Positions 17,921 through 26,975 of a stretch of DNA of 64,000 bases are shown piece after piece. This stretch comes from Telluribacter roseus. Its GTDB lineage: Bacteria; Bacteroidota; Bacteroidia; Cytophagales; Spirosomataceae. The notes under the pieces are model-generated. The model was not told where the DNA came from. It saw nothing but the letters and a program-made list of their open reading frames with translations, and made no database searches. A program made the position numbers and the translations under genes. Where the stretch lies: the NCBI RefSeq assembly GCF_017355915.2, contig NZ_JAFEUV020000004.1, positions 124,001-188,000 of the forward strand, in the 5' to 3' direction. How positions within the stretch are numbered: position 1 is the stretch's first letter; each line of letters begins with the position of its first letter.

Positions 17921-20900
17921 TATTCCGTCAGATCTTCCGCTATGAATTCGGGTACCAGCTCAATAGCCTCTCCACCTGGATCTATTTTATCGTTGCTTTC
18001 ATGTTTCCTTTCTGGTTTTCAGAAATAGTAAGGCCCAATGATGATACTGTTTACATAAACTCACCTTCCTTTCTCGTATTAGCTACCGTTTTCACCGGTG
18101 TAATTTGGCTGCTCACGGCCGGTACCATTGCCGGTCATGCAGCCGCACGGGATGTGCAGACCCGGATGTATCCGCTCCTGTATACCACATCAGTAAGCAA
18201 ATGGGAGTACCTGGGAGGACGCTTCACTGCCGCATTGCTGCTGAATGCCCTGATCCACTTGGTTATTCCTGTGGGCTTTTTTCTGGGCTATTACCTACGG
18301 AAAGAGCATCCGGGTCAGGTCGGACCCTTCAGGCTGGAAGCCTTTCTTTCCACCTATTTCTATCTCTCATTGCCTCTGGCCTTTTACGTTACTGCCTGTC
18401 AGTTTTCTGTTGCAGTGGTACAGAGGAAAGCTATCGCAGCGTTACTGGCAAGTTTCCTGCTTTTTCCCATTCTGTCACAGCTCATAGGATATTCAGTAGC
18501 CACTTGGCTGGATACGCTGGAGCTATACAAATCGATGGATCTGACGGGGATGTCCGTGATCAAAGACATAGTAACCTGGACTCCGTATGAGCAGAACAAC
18601 CGGTTCATTCAGCTCAGTGGTGCCCTTCTATGGAACAGGTTGATCTGGTTAGCCATAGCCATACTACTTCTTGCCTATAGTTACCACCGCTTTACGTTTA
18701 CTCACCAGGCTGAAAAATCAGTCCGTAGAATAAAGAGGCAAAAGGCGGAGGCTGAAGTAGCGGTTACTAATATACCAGCACCGGATTCTGGAAGTATAGT
18801 GCTTTGGGCTCCCTCCTTTGATCGGTCGGCCCGGCTTAGCCAGCTCCTAGAGATCACTTGGTCTTCATTTCGATACATTGCCGGAAGCAAAACCGGACTT
18901 ACCCTGGTTAGTTTGTTTGCGATTCATCTGGTCATTTTTGCCGGCGAATACCTGAAAGAAAAAGGGGTACCACAGTATGCCACGACCATGAACGTACTCC
19001 CGATGCTTACCGCACCCCTGACCAATATCAATACGGGTCTGGTCATCATCCCCATGCTCATCGTTTTTTTTGCGGGAGAGCTGATCTGGCGCGAGCGTGA
19101 ATCCAATCTGAATAGGATTTCAGATACTATGCCCGTATCCGAATGGGGGCTTTTCCTTGGGAAGTTTTTGGGTCTGGTCCTGGTGATTGGGTTATGGATG
19201 GGATTCCTGCTGCTGGCGGGAATAGTGATACAGCTCATCAATGGTCATGCTCCAGTGGCACTGGGCGTATTCATCAAGGTTTTGTTTGGTATCCAGTTCC
19301 TGAACTACCTGCTGTTTGCTATGCTGGTGATGGCCGTGCATGCTCTGGTCAACCATAAGTACCTGGGCCATCTGGCCGTACTGATGGTGTATCTGTACAT
19401 CGTCTTTTCCGAAAAGCTCGGCATTGAGCACAACCTGCTTATCTACGGTTCTGACCCGGGCTGGTCCTATACCGACATGAGAGGATTTGGTCCTTTTATA
19501 ACCCCGCTGATTTGGTATAAAGCCTACTGGATCGGCTGGGCCCTACTACTGGCGGTTGTGGGAAGGCTGTTCCTGGTTCGTAACATGCCGGAAGGCGTCA
19601 GGGAAAGAGTGCAGCACCTAAAAAAACGTTTTACCCGATCTACGGCGTTAACCGCACTGGCAGGATTGGTGATTGTCCTGTTTACGGGGAGCTATATATA
19701 TTATAATACTAATGTATTGAATGAGTATGTTTCGTCGGAGGAATGGATAAAGAAGCAGGCAGAATATGAAATCAATTACCGAAAGTACCTCAATAGGCCA
19801 CAGCCAAGAGTTTCCGGTACAAAAGTTAAAGTTGAACTATATCCCCGGGAGAGAAAGGCCGGGATACAGGGTACTTATAAACTGGTGAATCTGACACAGG
19901 CACCAATAGATACTATCTGCCTTGATACCAAACCTGGGGTAGAAACCAGTAATATCCGATTTAACTTGCCTGCCCAGACTGTGGTGGATGACCCTTACCA
20001 CGGTTTCAGTATCTATAAACTGGCAAAACCACTTCTCCCGGGAGATTCTATACAGATGGATTTTGAGGTCGCGTGGCAGTCAAAAGGATTCAAAAATAGT
20101 GGTATGGATGTGGCAGTGATCGAAAATGGTACCTACTTTATCAATTATGAGAGGCTACCGACCATTGGCTATAATCTGAATCGCGAACTCAGAACCGATC
20201 TGGATAGAAAGGAGTGGGAGTTATCCGAGTGGAAGCTACCTTCCCTGTATGATCCTGATTCCCGCCAGGTAAGGCCGGGACAGGAACTGGTTAGCTTTGA
20301 GGCTATAGTTGGCACCGACGAGGGACAGACCGCCATTGCACCCGGAAATCTGGTACGTGAATGGAAAGAAAGGGGCCGGAGCTACTTTCACTATGCTACC
20401 AGTGGTCCCATCCGGAATACATTTTCAATATTCTCTGCCCGGTATAAAAAATACGCTTCAGTATGGAAGGACACCATTTCCGGCACAAATCAGGATGTAA
20501 AGCTTTCTATCTTTTATCATCCAGAACATGCTGAAAATATTGATCGGATAACCAGGAGCGTGCAAGCCTCACTTCCTTATTTTACCAGGAAGTTTGGCCC
20601 ATACCCTCACGATCATCTTACCATCATTGAACGATCCGGCCCGGATGGGTTCTTAAATGCTGAACCTACCGCCATTGACTACGGAGAACCTTTTGTCCTC
20701 CTAAATCAGAAAGGTAATCCGCAGGCACTTGATGTAGTCTTTTTTGCCATAGCTCACGAAGTGGCGCATCAGTGGTTTGGGACGGGGCAGGTTATTCCGG
20801 CTCTTTCCGAAGGAGCCCACGTCATGTCTGAGTCGCTGGCCAACTTTTCGGGTTTACAGGTGGTAGAGGAAGCCTACGGAGCCGAGCAGGTAGGGCTACT

Positions 20901-21567
20901 ACTCCAGATGTGGAGAGATGACTATGAGGTACCCCGGATGTGGTACATGAATAGTCTGCTTCAGGCCAACGACCCGTTCCTGGGCTACCGAAAAGGAGTC
21001 ATGGCCCTGTATGCGCTTACCCACTATACGCACCAGGAAGCTATAAACAATGCCCTGAGGCAGCTGGTCATCAGGCACGGATCAGGAAAGCCACCGCTGG
21101 CCAATACTCTGGACCTGTACCGGGAGCTGAAAGCAGTGACCCCCGATTCACTTCATACCTTGCTGAGCGATTATTTTGAGAAAAACCTCTACTGGCAGAT
21201 GAAGACGGACCAGGTGTATGCAGAACCAATCGATGCCAAAAACTGGAAAGTGACCTTAAAAGTAAAGGCTAAAAAGTACATCATTGACAGCACGGGAGCA
21301 GACATCACGCAACCGTTGAACGACTGGATTGAGATCGGTGTTTTCGCATCGGCTGTGGCAACAGCCGAAGCTGGAGAAAAGCCGCTTTACCTTCAGAAAC
21401 ACAAACTAACGAAAGAAGAAACTACCATTACTGTACAGGTTTCTGAAAAGCCATCCAAGGCAGGCATTGACCCCAATTATTTGCTCTTCGATCTTTTCCT
21501 AGATGATAACCAGAAACAAGTAAAGATCGGGGTTGAAAAGACTCAGGGGAGGAAGCTTGTAAATTGA
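17917..21567 (+). CDS. ABC-2 type permease fused to an M1 family aminopeptidase
   Basis: 1216 residues. Residues 1-270 and about 305-600 are two six-helix ABC-2-type membrane units joined by a soluble linker. From about 630 the chain is a gluzincin peptidase: a beta-domain, then HEVAHQW with His947, Glu948 and His951, and the third zinc ligand Glu972 in VMSESLAN. The GAMEN-type loop is seen as PDGFLNAEPTAIDYGE near 910. The peptidase should face the periplasm, where the transporter could feed it or be gated by it. This fusion recurs in Bacteroidota; the substrate is unknown. Confidence 0.9.
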   Translation: MIFRQIFRYEFGYQLNSLSTWIYFIVAFMFPFWFSEIVRPNDDTVYINSPSFLVLATVFTGVIWLLTAGTIAGHAAARDVQTRMYPLLYTTSVSKWEYLGGRFTAALLLNALIHLVIPVGFFLGYYLRKEHPGQVGPFRLEAFLSTYFYLSLPLAFYVTACQFSVAVVQRKAIAALLASFLLFPILSQLIGYSVATWLDTLELYKSMDLTGMSVIKDIVTWTPYEQNNRFIQLSGALLWNRLIWLAIAILLLAYSYHRFTFTHQAEKSVRRIKRQKAEAEVAVTNIPAPDSGSIVLWAPSFDRSARLSQLLEITWSSFRYIAGSKTGLTLVSLFAIHLVIFAGEYLKEKGVPQYATTMNVLPMLTAPLTNINTGLVIIPMLIVFFAGELIWRERESNLNRISDTMPVSEWGLFLGKFLGLVLVIGLWMGFLLLAGIVIQLINGHAPVALGVFIKVLFGIQFLNYLLFAMLVMAVHALVNHKYLGHLAVLMVYLYIVFSEKLGIEHNLLIYGSDPGWSYTDMRGFGPFITPLIWYKAYWIGWALLLAVVGRLFLVRNMPEGVRERVQHLKKRFTRSTALTALAGLVIVLFTGSYIYYNTNVLNEYVSSEEWIKKQAEYEINYRKYLNRPQPRVSGTKVKVELYPRERKAGIQGTYKLVNLTQAPIDTICLDTKPGVETSNIRFNLPAQTVVDDPYHGFSIYKLAKPLLPGDSIQMDFEVAWQSKGFKNSGMDVAVIENGTYFINYERLPTIGYNLNRELRTDLDRKEWELSEWKLPSLYDPDSRQVRPGQELVSFEAIVGTDEGQTAIAPGNLVREWKERGRSYFHYATSGPIRNTFSIFSARYKKYASVWKDTISGTNQDVKLSIFYHPEHAENIDRITRSVQASLPYFTRKFGPYPHDHLTIIERSGPDGFLNAEPTAIDYGEPFVLLNQKGNPQALDVVFFAIAHEVAHQWFGTGQVIPALSEGAHVMSESLANFSGLQVVEEAYGAEQVGLLLQMWRDDYEVPRMWYMNSLLQANDPFLGYRKGVMALYALTHYTHQEAINNALRQLVIRHGSGKPPLANTLDLYRELKAVTPDSLHTLLSDYFEKNLYWQMKTDQVYAEPIDAKNWKVTLKVKAKKYIIDSTGADITQPLNDWIEIGVFASAVATAEAGEKPLYLQKHKLTKEETTITVQVSEKPSKAGIDPNYLLFDLFLDDNQKQVKIGVEKTQGRKLVN

Positions 21568-21651
21568 TCGGGAGTCATGGACTAAGGCTTAGTGACTCAG
21601 CAGGTGTGCAGCTAAATAGCAGGGATAAGTAAGTAGATAAAGATTAATCGT

Positions 21652-21705
21652 ATATAAACCAGAAAGCCGAAGTACCTGCGGGTACTTCGGCTTTCTGGTT
21701 TATAT
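21652..21705. terminator. bidirectional terminator, 25-bp perfect stem
   Basis: Arms 21652-21676 and 21681-21705 pair perfectly around the four-base loop TGCG. It separates the M1 fusion gene (+) from ccmF (-). The AT-rich outer ends give T-rich 3' sides in both directions. Confidence 0.88.
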
Positions 21706-21725
21706 GAATATATAACTAACGGCTA

Positions 21726-24329
21726 CTACACACGCTGAGGTTTCAGCTTAGGCGTTTTGGGAGCCGAAGGCTTTTGGTTCTCCTCCTTATCCCGCATCTT
21801 CACAAAATCACGGAAGCGGCGGAAGGTGGCCATGATAAAGCCTAGCATCAGTACAAACGTACCAATCCAGAGTACATTGATGAATGGCTTTTCGAGAGCC
21901 TTCATTACGATAAAGTCGCGCTGGGTGGTATTGACCGCAAACGTAAACTTACCGGTCTGTGGGTTGATCTCGTTAAACTGGATACGGAGGCCCAACTCTT
22001 CGCTTACTTCCGGCTTGCGGCCAATGGCCCGGTCACGGATAATGAACGACGGAGTAATAATGAACTCCTGCTCTTTGTCCAGTACCCGGATGATGGCCTT
22101 CACGGCGGCATCATTAGCACCAAGCGCTACGCCTTCTACTTCATCGGTACGTACCACATTGTCCAGGATCGCCACGTAGTCATTTACAAAGAAGGTATCC
22201 TTCATAGCTACCGTAAACTCCTCCGTCGGGCTCCACTGTGGCTCAGACGTTGGGTTAGTCACCATGGATACGTAGGTATACAGGTCTTTGTTGTACTTGG
22301 TCTGGATATCAGGTGATGATATGATACCTCCCATTTTAGGGTTGATCTGCACCCGGGGGAACAGGGTAAACACCTTACCCGAAGGCTCCCGGTATTCGAT
22401 CTCGTAGTAGAAGTTCTCGGGGTAGATTTCGAGCGTATCGCCTTTCTGGTGGTAGGTCTTCTCATTCACTACGATATCCCGCATGGCTACGGCCCGGAAA
22501 TCGTTCTCAATGATATCCACCCAATCCTTAGGGATATAGCCCGGTACATCCCGTGCCTCCACCCGAACGTCACGCCAGGTCAGGAGGTAGTCATCCATGC
22601 GCTCAGGGCGGTTACGCCAGAGGGTGATGTTCTCTTTGTTTTCCTTGTTGTCATTGGCCGTAAACTCATCCGAGCGCGAGATCATCAGGCCGGAGTTATT
22701 AATAGAAACAACCTTTGAGTAGCCGGATGAGAACAGGATACCGATCAGCATCAGGGCTACCCCGATGTGTGTAACGGCTCCGCCCGACAGGCGGTAGTTG
22801 CCCCGGATAATATCAAACAGAATGCTACCATTGGATACAACCGCAAAGATGGAAGCAGTCAGCAGTACTATGTAGGAGATGTTGTGAACTTTACCAATGG
22901 TAATCGCCGCCGCACTGATCAGCAGGGTGATCATCAAAGGAATGTACAGTACCTGCAGCTTATCCTTGCCAGCACGCTTCCACCAAAAGTACTGACCTAC
23001 GCCCGTCAGGACAATGATCAGGGCGAAGAACCAAAGCTGGAACTTGTTGTAGTGAGCGATCTGATCGGCAGGTAGCGCCAGATTCAGTACCACGCCAAAC
23101 GCTTCGGCTATGCTGTTATAGACCGGAATAGAGGTAGTAGCCAGAATCTGGAAGCTGGACAGACACAGTACCGTAGCACCGATAAAGATCCAGAACTCCT
23201 GTGAGTAGGTAGATACTTCTTCTTCGTCAGAAGGAAGTACCTTCCAGCGGTAGATAAGCAGACCAATGGCCGCGATGGTAAATGTAAGCAGGTACAACAG
23301 CAGCTGACCCGACAGACCCAGATCCGTAAAGGAGTGTACCGAGGCATTACCCAGGATACCACTACGCGTCATAAAGGTAGAGTACAGTACCAGGATGAAG
23401 GTAGCAATAGCCAGGATAAAGGAAGTCTTCAGAGCGGTAGCATTCTTACGACCAATGATCATGGTATGGATGGCCGCCACCAGTACCAGCCATGGAACAA
23501 ATGAGGTGTTCTCGACGGGGTCCCAGTTCCAGTAGCCACCGAAGTTCAGCGTTTCGTACGCCCAGTAAGCTCCCATCAGAATACCTACGCCCAGCACCAG
23601 TGCCGAGAACAAGGCCCACGGCAGAGCCGGACGAATCCAGTCGCTGGTTTTGCGGAGCCACAGACCCGCTATGGCAAATGAGAAAGGGATCAGCGTAGAA
23701 GCGAAGCCCAGGAACAGGGTAGGCGGGTGAATCACCATCCAGTAGTTCTGGAGTAGGGGGTTCAGACCGTTACCATCCTGAGGAATAAAGTCGGGGTTCA
23801 TCTTCCAGACCGGCAGGTCAGGCATAGACTCACGCAGTAACAGGAAGGGCGTAGAGCCGATTTTCAGATCTAGACCCGGAATGATAACTCCCAGGATCAT
23901 GGAAGCCAGGAAAGCCTGTACTAGTGCGAACACAGTCATGACCGGAGCCTCCCATGAGCGGTTGGTGACGATCAGGACCAGACCCAGTACTACGTTCCAG
24001 AATATCCACAGCAGGAAGCTACCTTCCTGATCCTGCCAGAAACTGGATATCACAAACTCAGTAGGCAGCGACAGGGAAGAGTTGTCCCAGGCGTAGTGGT
24101 ACTCAAAATAGTTGTTACCAATGATCCAGTAAAGACAGAATACTACCCCCATAACAGCGGCCGCATGTACATAGAATGTAATACGGGCAAAGCGCCGCCA
24201 GGCGCTCAGCTCATCGGGAGCGGTAGTGGTAAGGCCAGCTCTGAAGTAGGCAAACGTGGCTACCAGCGCCGACACAAAAGAAAGAATAACAAAGAAGTGG
24301 CCAAACTGGCCCACGGCGGTATGGATCAT
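21726..24329 (-). CDS. ccmF: cytochrome c biogenesis protein CcmF
   Basis: 867 residues. The N-terminal two thirds are about 13 membrane helices of the CcmF/CcsA superfamily. The tryptophan-rich heme-handling motif GGYWNWDPVENTSFVPWL is at residues 264-281, and haem-ligand histidines such as His201 (MVIHPPTLF) are present. A periplasmic domain of about 270 residues follows, then a final helix near 830. It attaches heme from CcmE to apocytochromes c. The start overlaps the ccmE stop by four bases. It is longer than E. coli CcmF because of the enlarged soluble domain. Confidence 0.93.
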   Translation of the reverse strand: MIHTAVGQFGHFFVILSFVSALVATFAYFRAGLTTTAPDELSAWRRFARITFYVHAAAVMGVVFCLYWIIGNNYFEYHYAWDNSSLSLPTEFVISSFWQDQEGSFLLWIFWNVVLGLVLIVTNRSWEAPVMTVFALVQAFLASMILGVIIPGLDLKIGSTPFLLLRESMPDLPVWKMNPDFIPQDGNGLNPLLQNYWMVIHPPTLFLGFASTLIPFSFAIAGLWLRKTSDWIRPALPWALFSALVLGVGILMGAYWAYETLNFGGYWNWDPVENTSFVPWLVLVAAIHTMIIGRKNATALKTSFILAIATFILVLYSTFMTRSGILGNASVHSFTDLGLSGQLLLYLLTFTIAAIGLLIYRWKVLPSDEEEVSTYSQEFWIFIGATVLCLSSFQILATTSIPVYNSIAEAFGVVLNLALPADQIAHYNKFQLWFFALIIVLTGVGQYFWWKRAGKDKLQVLYIPLMITLLISAAAITIGKVHNISYIVLLTASIFAVVSNGSILFDIIRGNYRLSGGAVTHIGVALMLIGILFSSGYSKVVSINNSGLMISRSDEFTANDNKENKENITLWRNRPERMDDYLLTWRDVRVEARDVPGYIPKDWVDIIENDFRAVAMRDIVVNEKTYHQKGDTLEIYPENFYYEIEYREPSGKVFTLFPRVQINPKMGGIISSPDIQTKYNKDLYTYVSMVTNPTSEPQWSPTEEFTVAMKDTFFVNDYVAILDNVVRTDEVEGVALGANDAAVKAIIRVLDKEQEFIITPSFIIRDRAIGRKPEVSEELGLRIQFNEINPQTGKFTFAVNTTQRDFIVMKALEKPFINVLWIGTFVLMLGFIMATFRRFRDFVKMRDKEENQKPSAPKTPKLKPQRV

Positions 24330-24760
24330 AACTTAGCGGCCTTGAATTCAGTGGTTTCGAGCTCTCCGTTTTCGTACTTGGACGGACACTTCAGTAGGAT
24401 TTTCTCGGCGGCAAAGTGGTCTTTCTCCATCCGTCCGATCACCACTACCTGCTCTGATTTGTCAAAGTCCTGTGGTTTAGGGCTGAGGTAGATAACTTTT
24501 TGCTCCCGGTTATTATTATCCTGTAGCGTAAAGGCAAAGTAGTTAGGGTCTACCTCGGGCTGGTACTGCATGCCCAGGATATGCCCGCTGTTGTCTTTTT
24601 TGAGCTTACCTACTACGTGTATACTTCCGTCGTCTCCGTTAAGAGCCAGCTCTTCAGCCTGCTTGAAGTCAACGTAGGTACTGGCGTCGCCGGCCGTAGA
24701 CAGGATAATACCAGCGGCAATGGCGATAATAATGAGGGCGAAAATATGGGTCTTTTTCAT
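24326..24760 (-). CDS. ccmE: cytochrome c maturation heme chaperone CcmE, CxxxY type
   Basis: 144 residues: one N-terminal membrane helix (6-22) and an OB-fold periplasmic domain. The covalent heme-binding residue of classical CcmE is a His in HxxxY; here the site reads CPSKY with Cys125 and Tyr129. Cys-type CcmE proteins are known in some archaea and sulfate reducers. It takes heme from CcmC and passes it to CcmF. The gene is translationally coupled to ccmF (ATGA). Confidence 0.88.
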   Translation of the reverse strand: MKKTHIFALIIIAIAAGIILSTAGDASTYVDFKQAEELALNGDDGSIHVVGKLKKDNSGHILGMQYQPEVDPNYFAFTLQDNNNREQKVIYLSPKPQDFDKSEQVVVIGRMEKDHFAAEKILLKCPSKYENGELETTEFKAAKL

Positions 24761-24819
24761 AATCGGGTACTACTAACAATTGGTATATTTATACACAACC
24801 TTCGGAGGAGAAACGTTCC

Positions 24820-25056
24820 TCAGTGGATTTTCTTTTCCAATTTGCTTATTTTACTGTCCAGTCGGACCAGGTAAAGTACTATTCCGGCAAATATCAGCGC
24901 AATTACACCTACCACTACCCATATCTTACCATCTTCACGAAGCCGGTCGGCCATTTCAATTTCCTGAGAAGCAGCCTGCTGCGCCAGGAGGTTCATACTT
25001 ACTGTCAGTAACAGTACTACGGTAGCAACTAGTCTTTTTAGGGGTATCATCGTCAA
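24820..25056 (-). CDS. ccmD: CcmD-like small membrane protein
   Basis: 78 residues. A signal-like segment (residues 5-24, ending LLAQ) is followed by a helix IWVVVGVIALIFAGIVLYLV and a charged coiled C-terminus SKISKLEKKIH. Position between ccmC and ccmE, size and topology match the CcmD role of holding the CcmABCE heme-loading complex together. Sequence conservation in CcmD is low, so context carries the call. An alternative ATG is two codons in. Confidence 0.75.
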   Translation of the reverse strand: MTMIPLKRLVATVVLLLTVSMNLLAQQAASQEIEMADRLREDGKIWVVVGVIALIFAGIVLYLVRLDSKISKLEKKIH

Positions 25057-25082
25057 AACAGGGTACTAATAAGGAGGTTTTA

Positions 25083-25745
25083 TTAAACTTCTGATAGTTT
25101 ACGGTCAAGGTTCTTAATCCGGACGCGCAGGGTTGTAATCCATACACCCAGGAGCGTCCAGCCCATAATAGCCGGATAAAATACTGGCTTCATGACATTG
25201 TCTGAGTCATAGATCTTGAATCCCGGATTACCGCCGTTGCCTGGATGCAGCGAGTCGGTGAGTCGGGGAAGGATCCAGATCAGTACATTAAAGATTACAA
25301 ATGCAAATATATTATAAGTACTTGATATTCTGGCTCTCTTTTGTTCATCTTCGAAGGCTCCGCGTAGTACCAGGTAGGCAAAATACGCCAGCATGGCGAT
25401 GGCCGCACTGATAATCTTGGGGTCTTTAGGTAGTGGATCACCCCAGGTAGCACTGCCCCAGAGGGCACCCGTTACGTAGCCGATCAGCCCGAAGAGGATA
25501 CCCGTCTTGGCAAATTCAGCAGATTTATCGTCGTCGGTAATATTGTTACTGCGGAGGTACCTGATGGCATATACCAGAGAGGTAAAGAGGAAGATCACCA
25601 TCCCAAACCACATGGTCACGTGGAAGTACAGGTTACGTACAGTTTCGTTCAGAATAGGCTGCCGGGGTACCCGTCCTACCATACCCATCACGAGCACGTA
25701 GAACAGCAGGACGACCGTCAATATTTTCCACCAGTTCTTTTTCAT
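25083..25745 (-). CDS. ccmC: heme exporter/heme-handling protein CcmC
   Basis: 220 residues with six membrane helices. The family motif appears as ALWGSATWGDPLP (95-106), and the two conserved periplasmic histidines are His42 (YFHVTMW) and His167 (SLHPGN). CcmC presents heme to CcmE in the periplasm. It lies between ccmB and ccmD in one operon. The WxWD motif is slightly changed (TWGDP), as is common in Bacteroidota. Confidence 0.9.
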   Translation of the reverse strand: MKKNWWKILTVVLLFYVLVMGMVGRVPRQPILNETVRNLYFHVTMWFGMVIFLFTSLVYAIRYLRSNNITDDDKSAEFAKTGILFGLIGYVTGALWGSATWGDPLPKDPKIISAAIAMLAYFAYLVLRGAFEDEQKRARISSTYNIFAFVIFNVLIWILPRLTDSLHPGNGGNPGFKIYDSDNVMKPVFYPAIMGWTLLGVWITTLRVRIKNLDRKLSEV

Positions 25746-25778
25746 ATTTTACTAACAAATAATTGTAACAAATTTATC

Positions 25779-26441
25779 CTAAGAACGCCACAAATAAGGA
25801 AATAATACCAAAGAAAGAGCGATTACAATGGCATCAATAGCCAGCAGTACCAGTATCTCGTCCTGATTAGCACTCATATCCAGATTATCCAACGCGTTCT
25901 TGGCAAGCTTTATGACCATCAGTAGCATGGGGATGATCAGAGGAAAGCTCAGGATCGCCATCAGAGCGCCGTTGTTCTCGGCCTTGGAGGCAATGGCTGC
26001 CACCAGGGTGAGGGTAGAAGCAAAGCCTATGCTTCCCAGTACAATACTGGTCAGGTACATGGGCAGACTACCCACCGGGTTGCCCATCACAAACACGTAG
26101 AACCCAAAGCCCGTAATGGAGAGGGCCATCATCAGCAGGCAGTTATAGATGATCTTGGAGGTAATAATGGCCTGTGGGCTACTCAGCGTATAGTAGTAGA
26201 GCAGCCGGCCGTACCGCTCCTGGGCAAAGCTCTTGGCAATGGCACTGACAGCCGTAAATAACAGAATAATCCAGAATAGGGTGTTCCAGACGATGGGCGT
26301 CAGGAGGTTGCGCTGAAGGTTGAAGCTTAGATAGCACACGAAGACCGTACTAACTACGTAAAGTAACATTCCGTTGAGCGCGTAACGCTGCCGCCACTCG
26401 AGGGTTATTTCTTTCCAGATGAGGGTCTTAACTTCGTTCAA
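25779..26441 (-). CDS. ccmB: heme exporter subunit CcmB
   Basis: 220 residues with six membrane helices. The N-terminal LIWKEITLEWRQRYALNGML and SFAQERYGRLLYYYTLSSP are characteristic of CcmB, the permease of the CcmAB ABC complex that powers release of holo-CcmE. It heads the ccmBCDEF operon. The expected ATPase partner CcmA is not adjacent; the only ABC ATPase in the window, at 17.0 kb, is coupled to another permease. Confidence 0.9.
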   Translation of the reverse strand: MNEVKTLIWKEITLEWRQRYALNGMLLYVVSTVFVCYLSFNLQRNLLTPIVWNTLFWIILLFTAVSAIAKSFAQERYGRLLYYYTLSSPQAIITSKIIYNCLLMMALSITGFGFYVFVMGNPVGSLPMYLTSIVLGSIGFASTLTLVAAIASKAENNGALMAILSFPLIIPMLLMVIKLAKNALDNLDMSANQDEILVLLAIDAIVIALSLVLFPYLWRS

Positions 26442-26547
26442 GACTTTGAATAATTAGCTGACAGGTATGGGGAGCCGAAACATTTCTCTCCTGCTTTTCA
26501 ATAGCTTCTATGACTTTATCAATAGGTGCTATTACCTGTTTTTGTCA

Positions 26548-26579
26548 CAAAAGTACACTATAAAGTCGTAGGGTGGTAA
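26548..26579 (-). promoter_or_regulatory. candidate promoter of the ccm operon
   Basis: The minus strand has a perfect -7 element TACTTTTG (26555-26548) with CTTA about 21 bases upstream as a weak -33. The leader to ccmB would be about 100 bases. Confidence 0.4.
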
Positions 26580-26640
26580 GACGTCAGTCCTATTTTTAAA
26601 AGACTTTTGTCAGGTCGTGTCCTATTCCCTGTCCCACTTA

Positions 26641-26697
26641 TTTGATATTGTCAGCTTTGAGTACTTACTTTGTATTAATTATATTTATTCTAAATAA
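26641..26697 (+). promoter_or_regulatory. feoAB promoter with a palindromic candidate operator
   Basis: TTTG (26641-26644), a 21-base spacer and TACTTTG (26666-26672) form a Bacteroidota-type promoter. Just after the expected start site lies the inverted repeat TTATTCTAAATAA (26685-26697). Its place suggests repression by a metal-dependent regulator, which is typical for feo genes, but the word does not match a named consensus I can assign. Confidence 0.45.
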
Positions 26698-26712
26698 GCG
26701 TAATCGGCTGCT

Positions 26713-26940
26713 ATGTCAAAACGAAGTGTAGCTGACTTGAAAAAAGGTGAAAGGGCCATCATCAAGTCGTTTACAGATCGCCCGATGTCCCTTAAGCTGC
26801 TCGAAATGGGTTGCCTGCCGGGAAGTGAGATACGACTCGATGCGGTAGCACCTTTTGGTGATCCCATTTGTGTTAACATTGGTGGTTTTTATTCTTTATC
26901 CTTACGACTCAACGAAGCGGCTACTATTCTGGTAGAATAG
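26713..26940 (+). CDS. feoA: ferrous iron transport protein A
   Basis: 75 residues in the FeoA SH3-like fold: a start VADLKKGERAIIKSF, the LKLLEMGCLPGSEI turn and the C-terminal YSLSLRLNEAATILVE. FeoA is a small cytosolic protein that supports FeoB. It stands 35 bases upstream of feoB in one operon. Confidence 0.93.
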   Translation: MSKRSVADLKKGERAIIKSFTDRPMSLKLLEMGCLPGSEIRLDAVAPFGDPICVNIGGFYSLSLRLNEAATILVE

Positions 26941-26975
26941 GCCGGTTGGGCATCGTAGTGTGAACCTGTATTCCT

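Noticed and set aside
21652-21705. 25-bp inverted repeat as an insertion-sequence end or attachment site
   Set aside because: The arms form one compact hairpin with a 4-base loop between convergent stops, with no transposase or target duplication.
26442-26712. Repeated TTTTGTCA words (26540-26547, 26605-26612) as a regulator site pair
   Set aside because: The first copy lies beside the ccm -7 element and the words are short and AT-rich; two copies are not enough to claim an operator.
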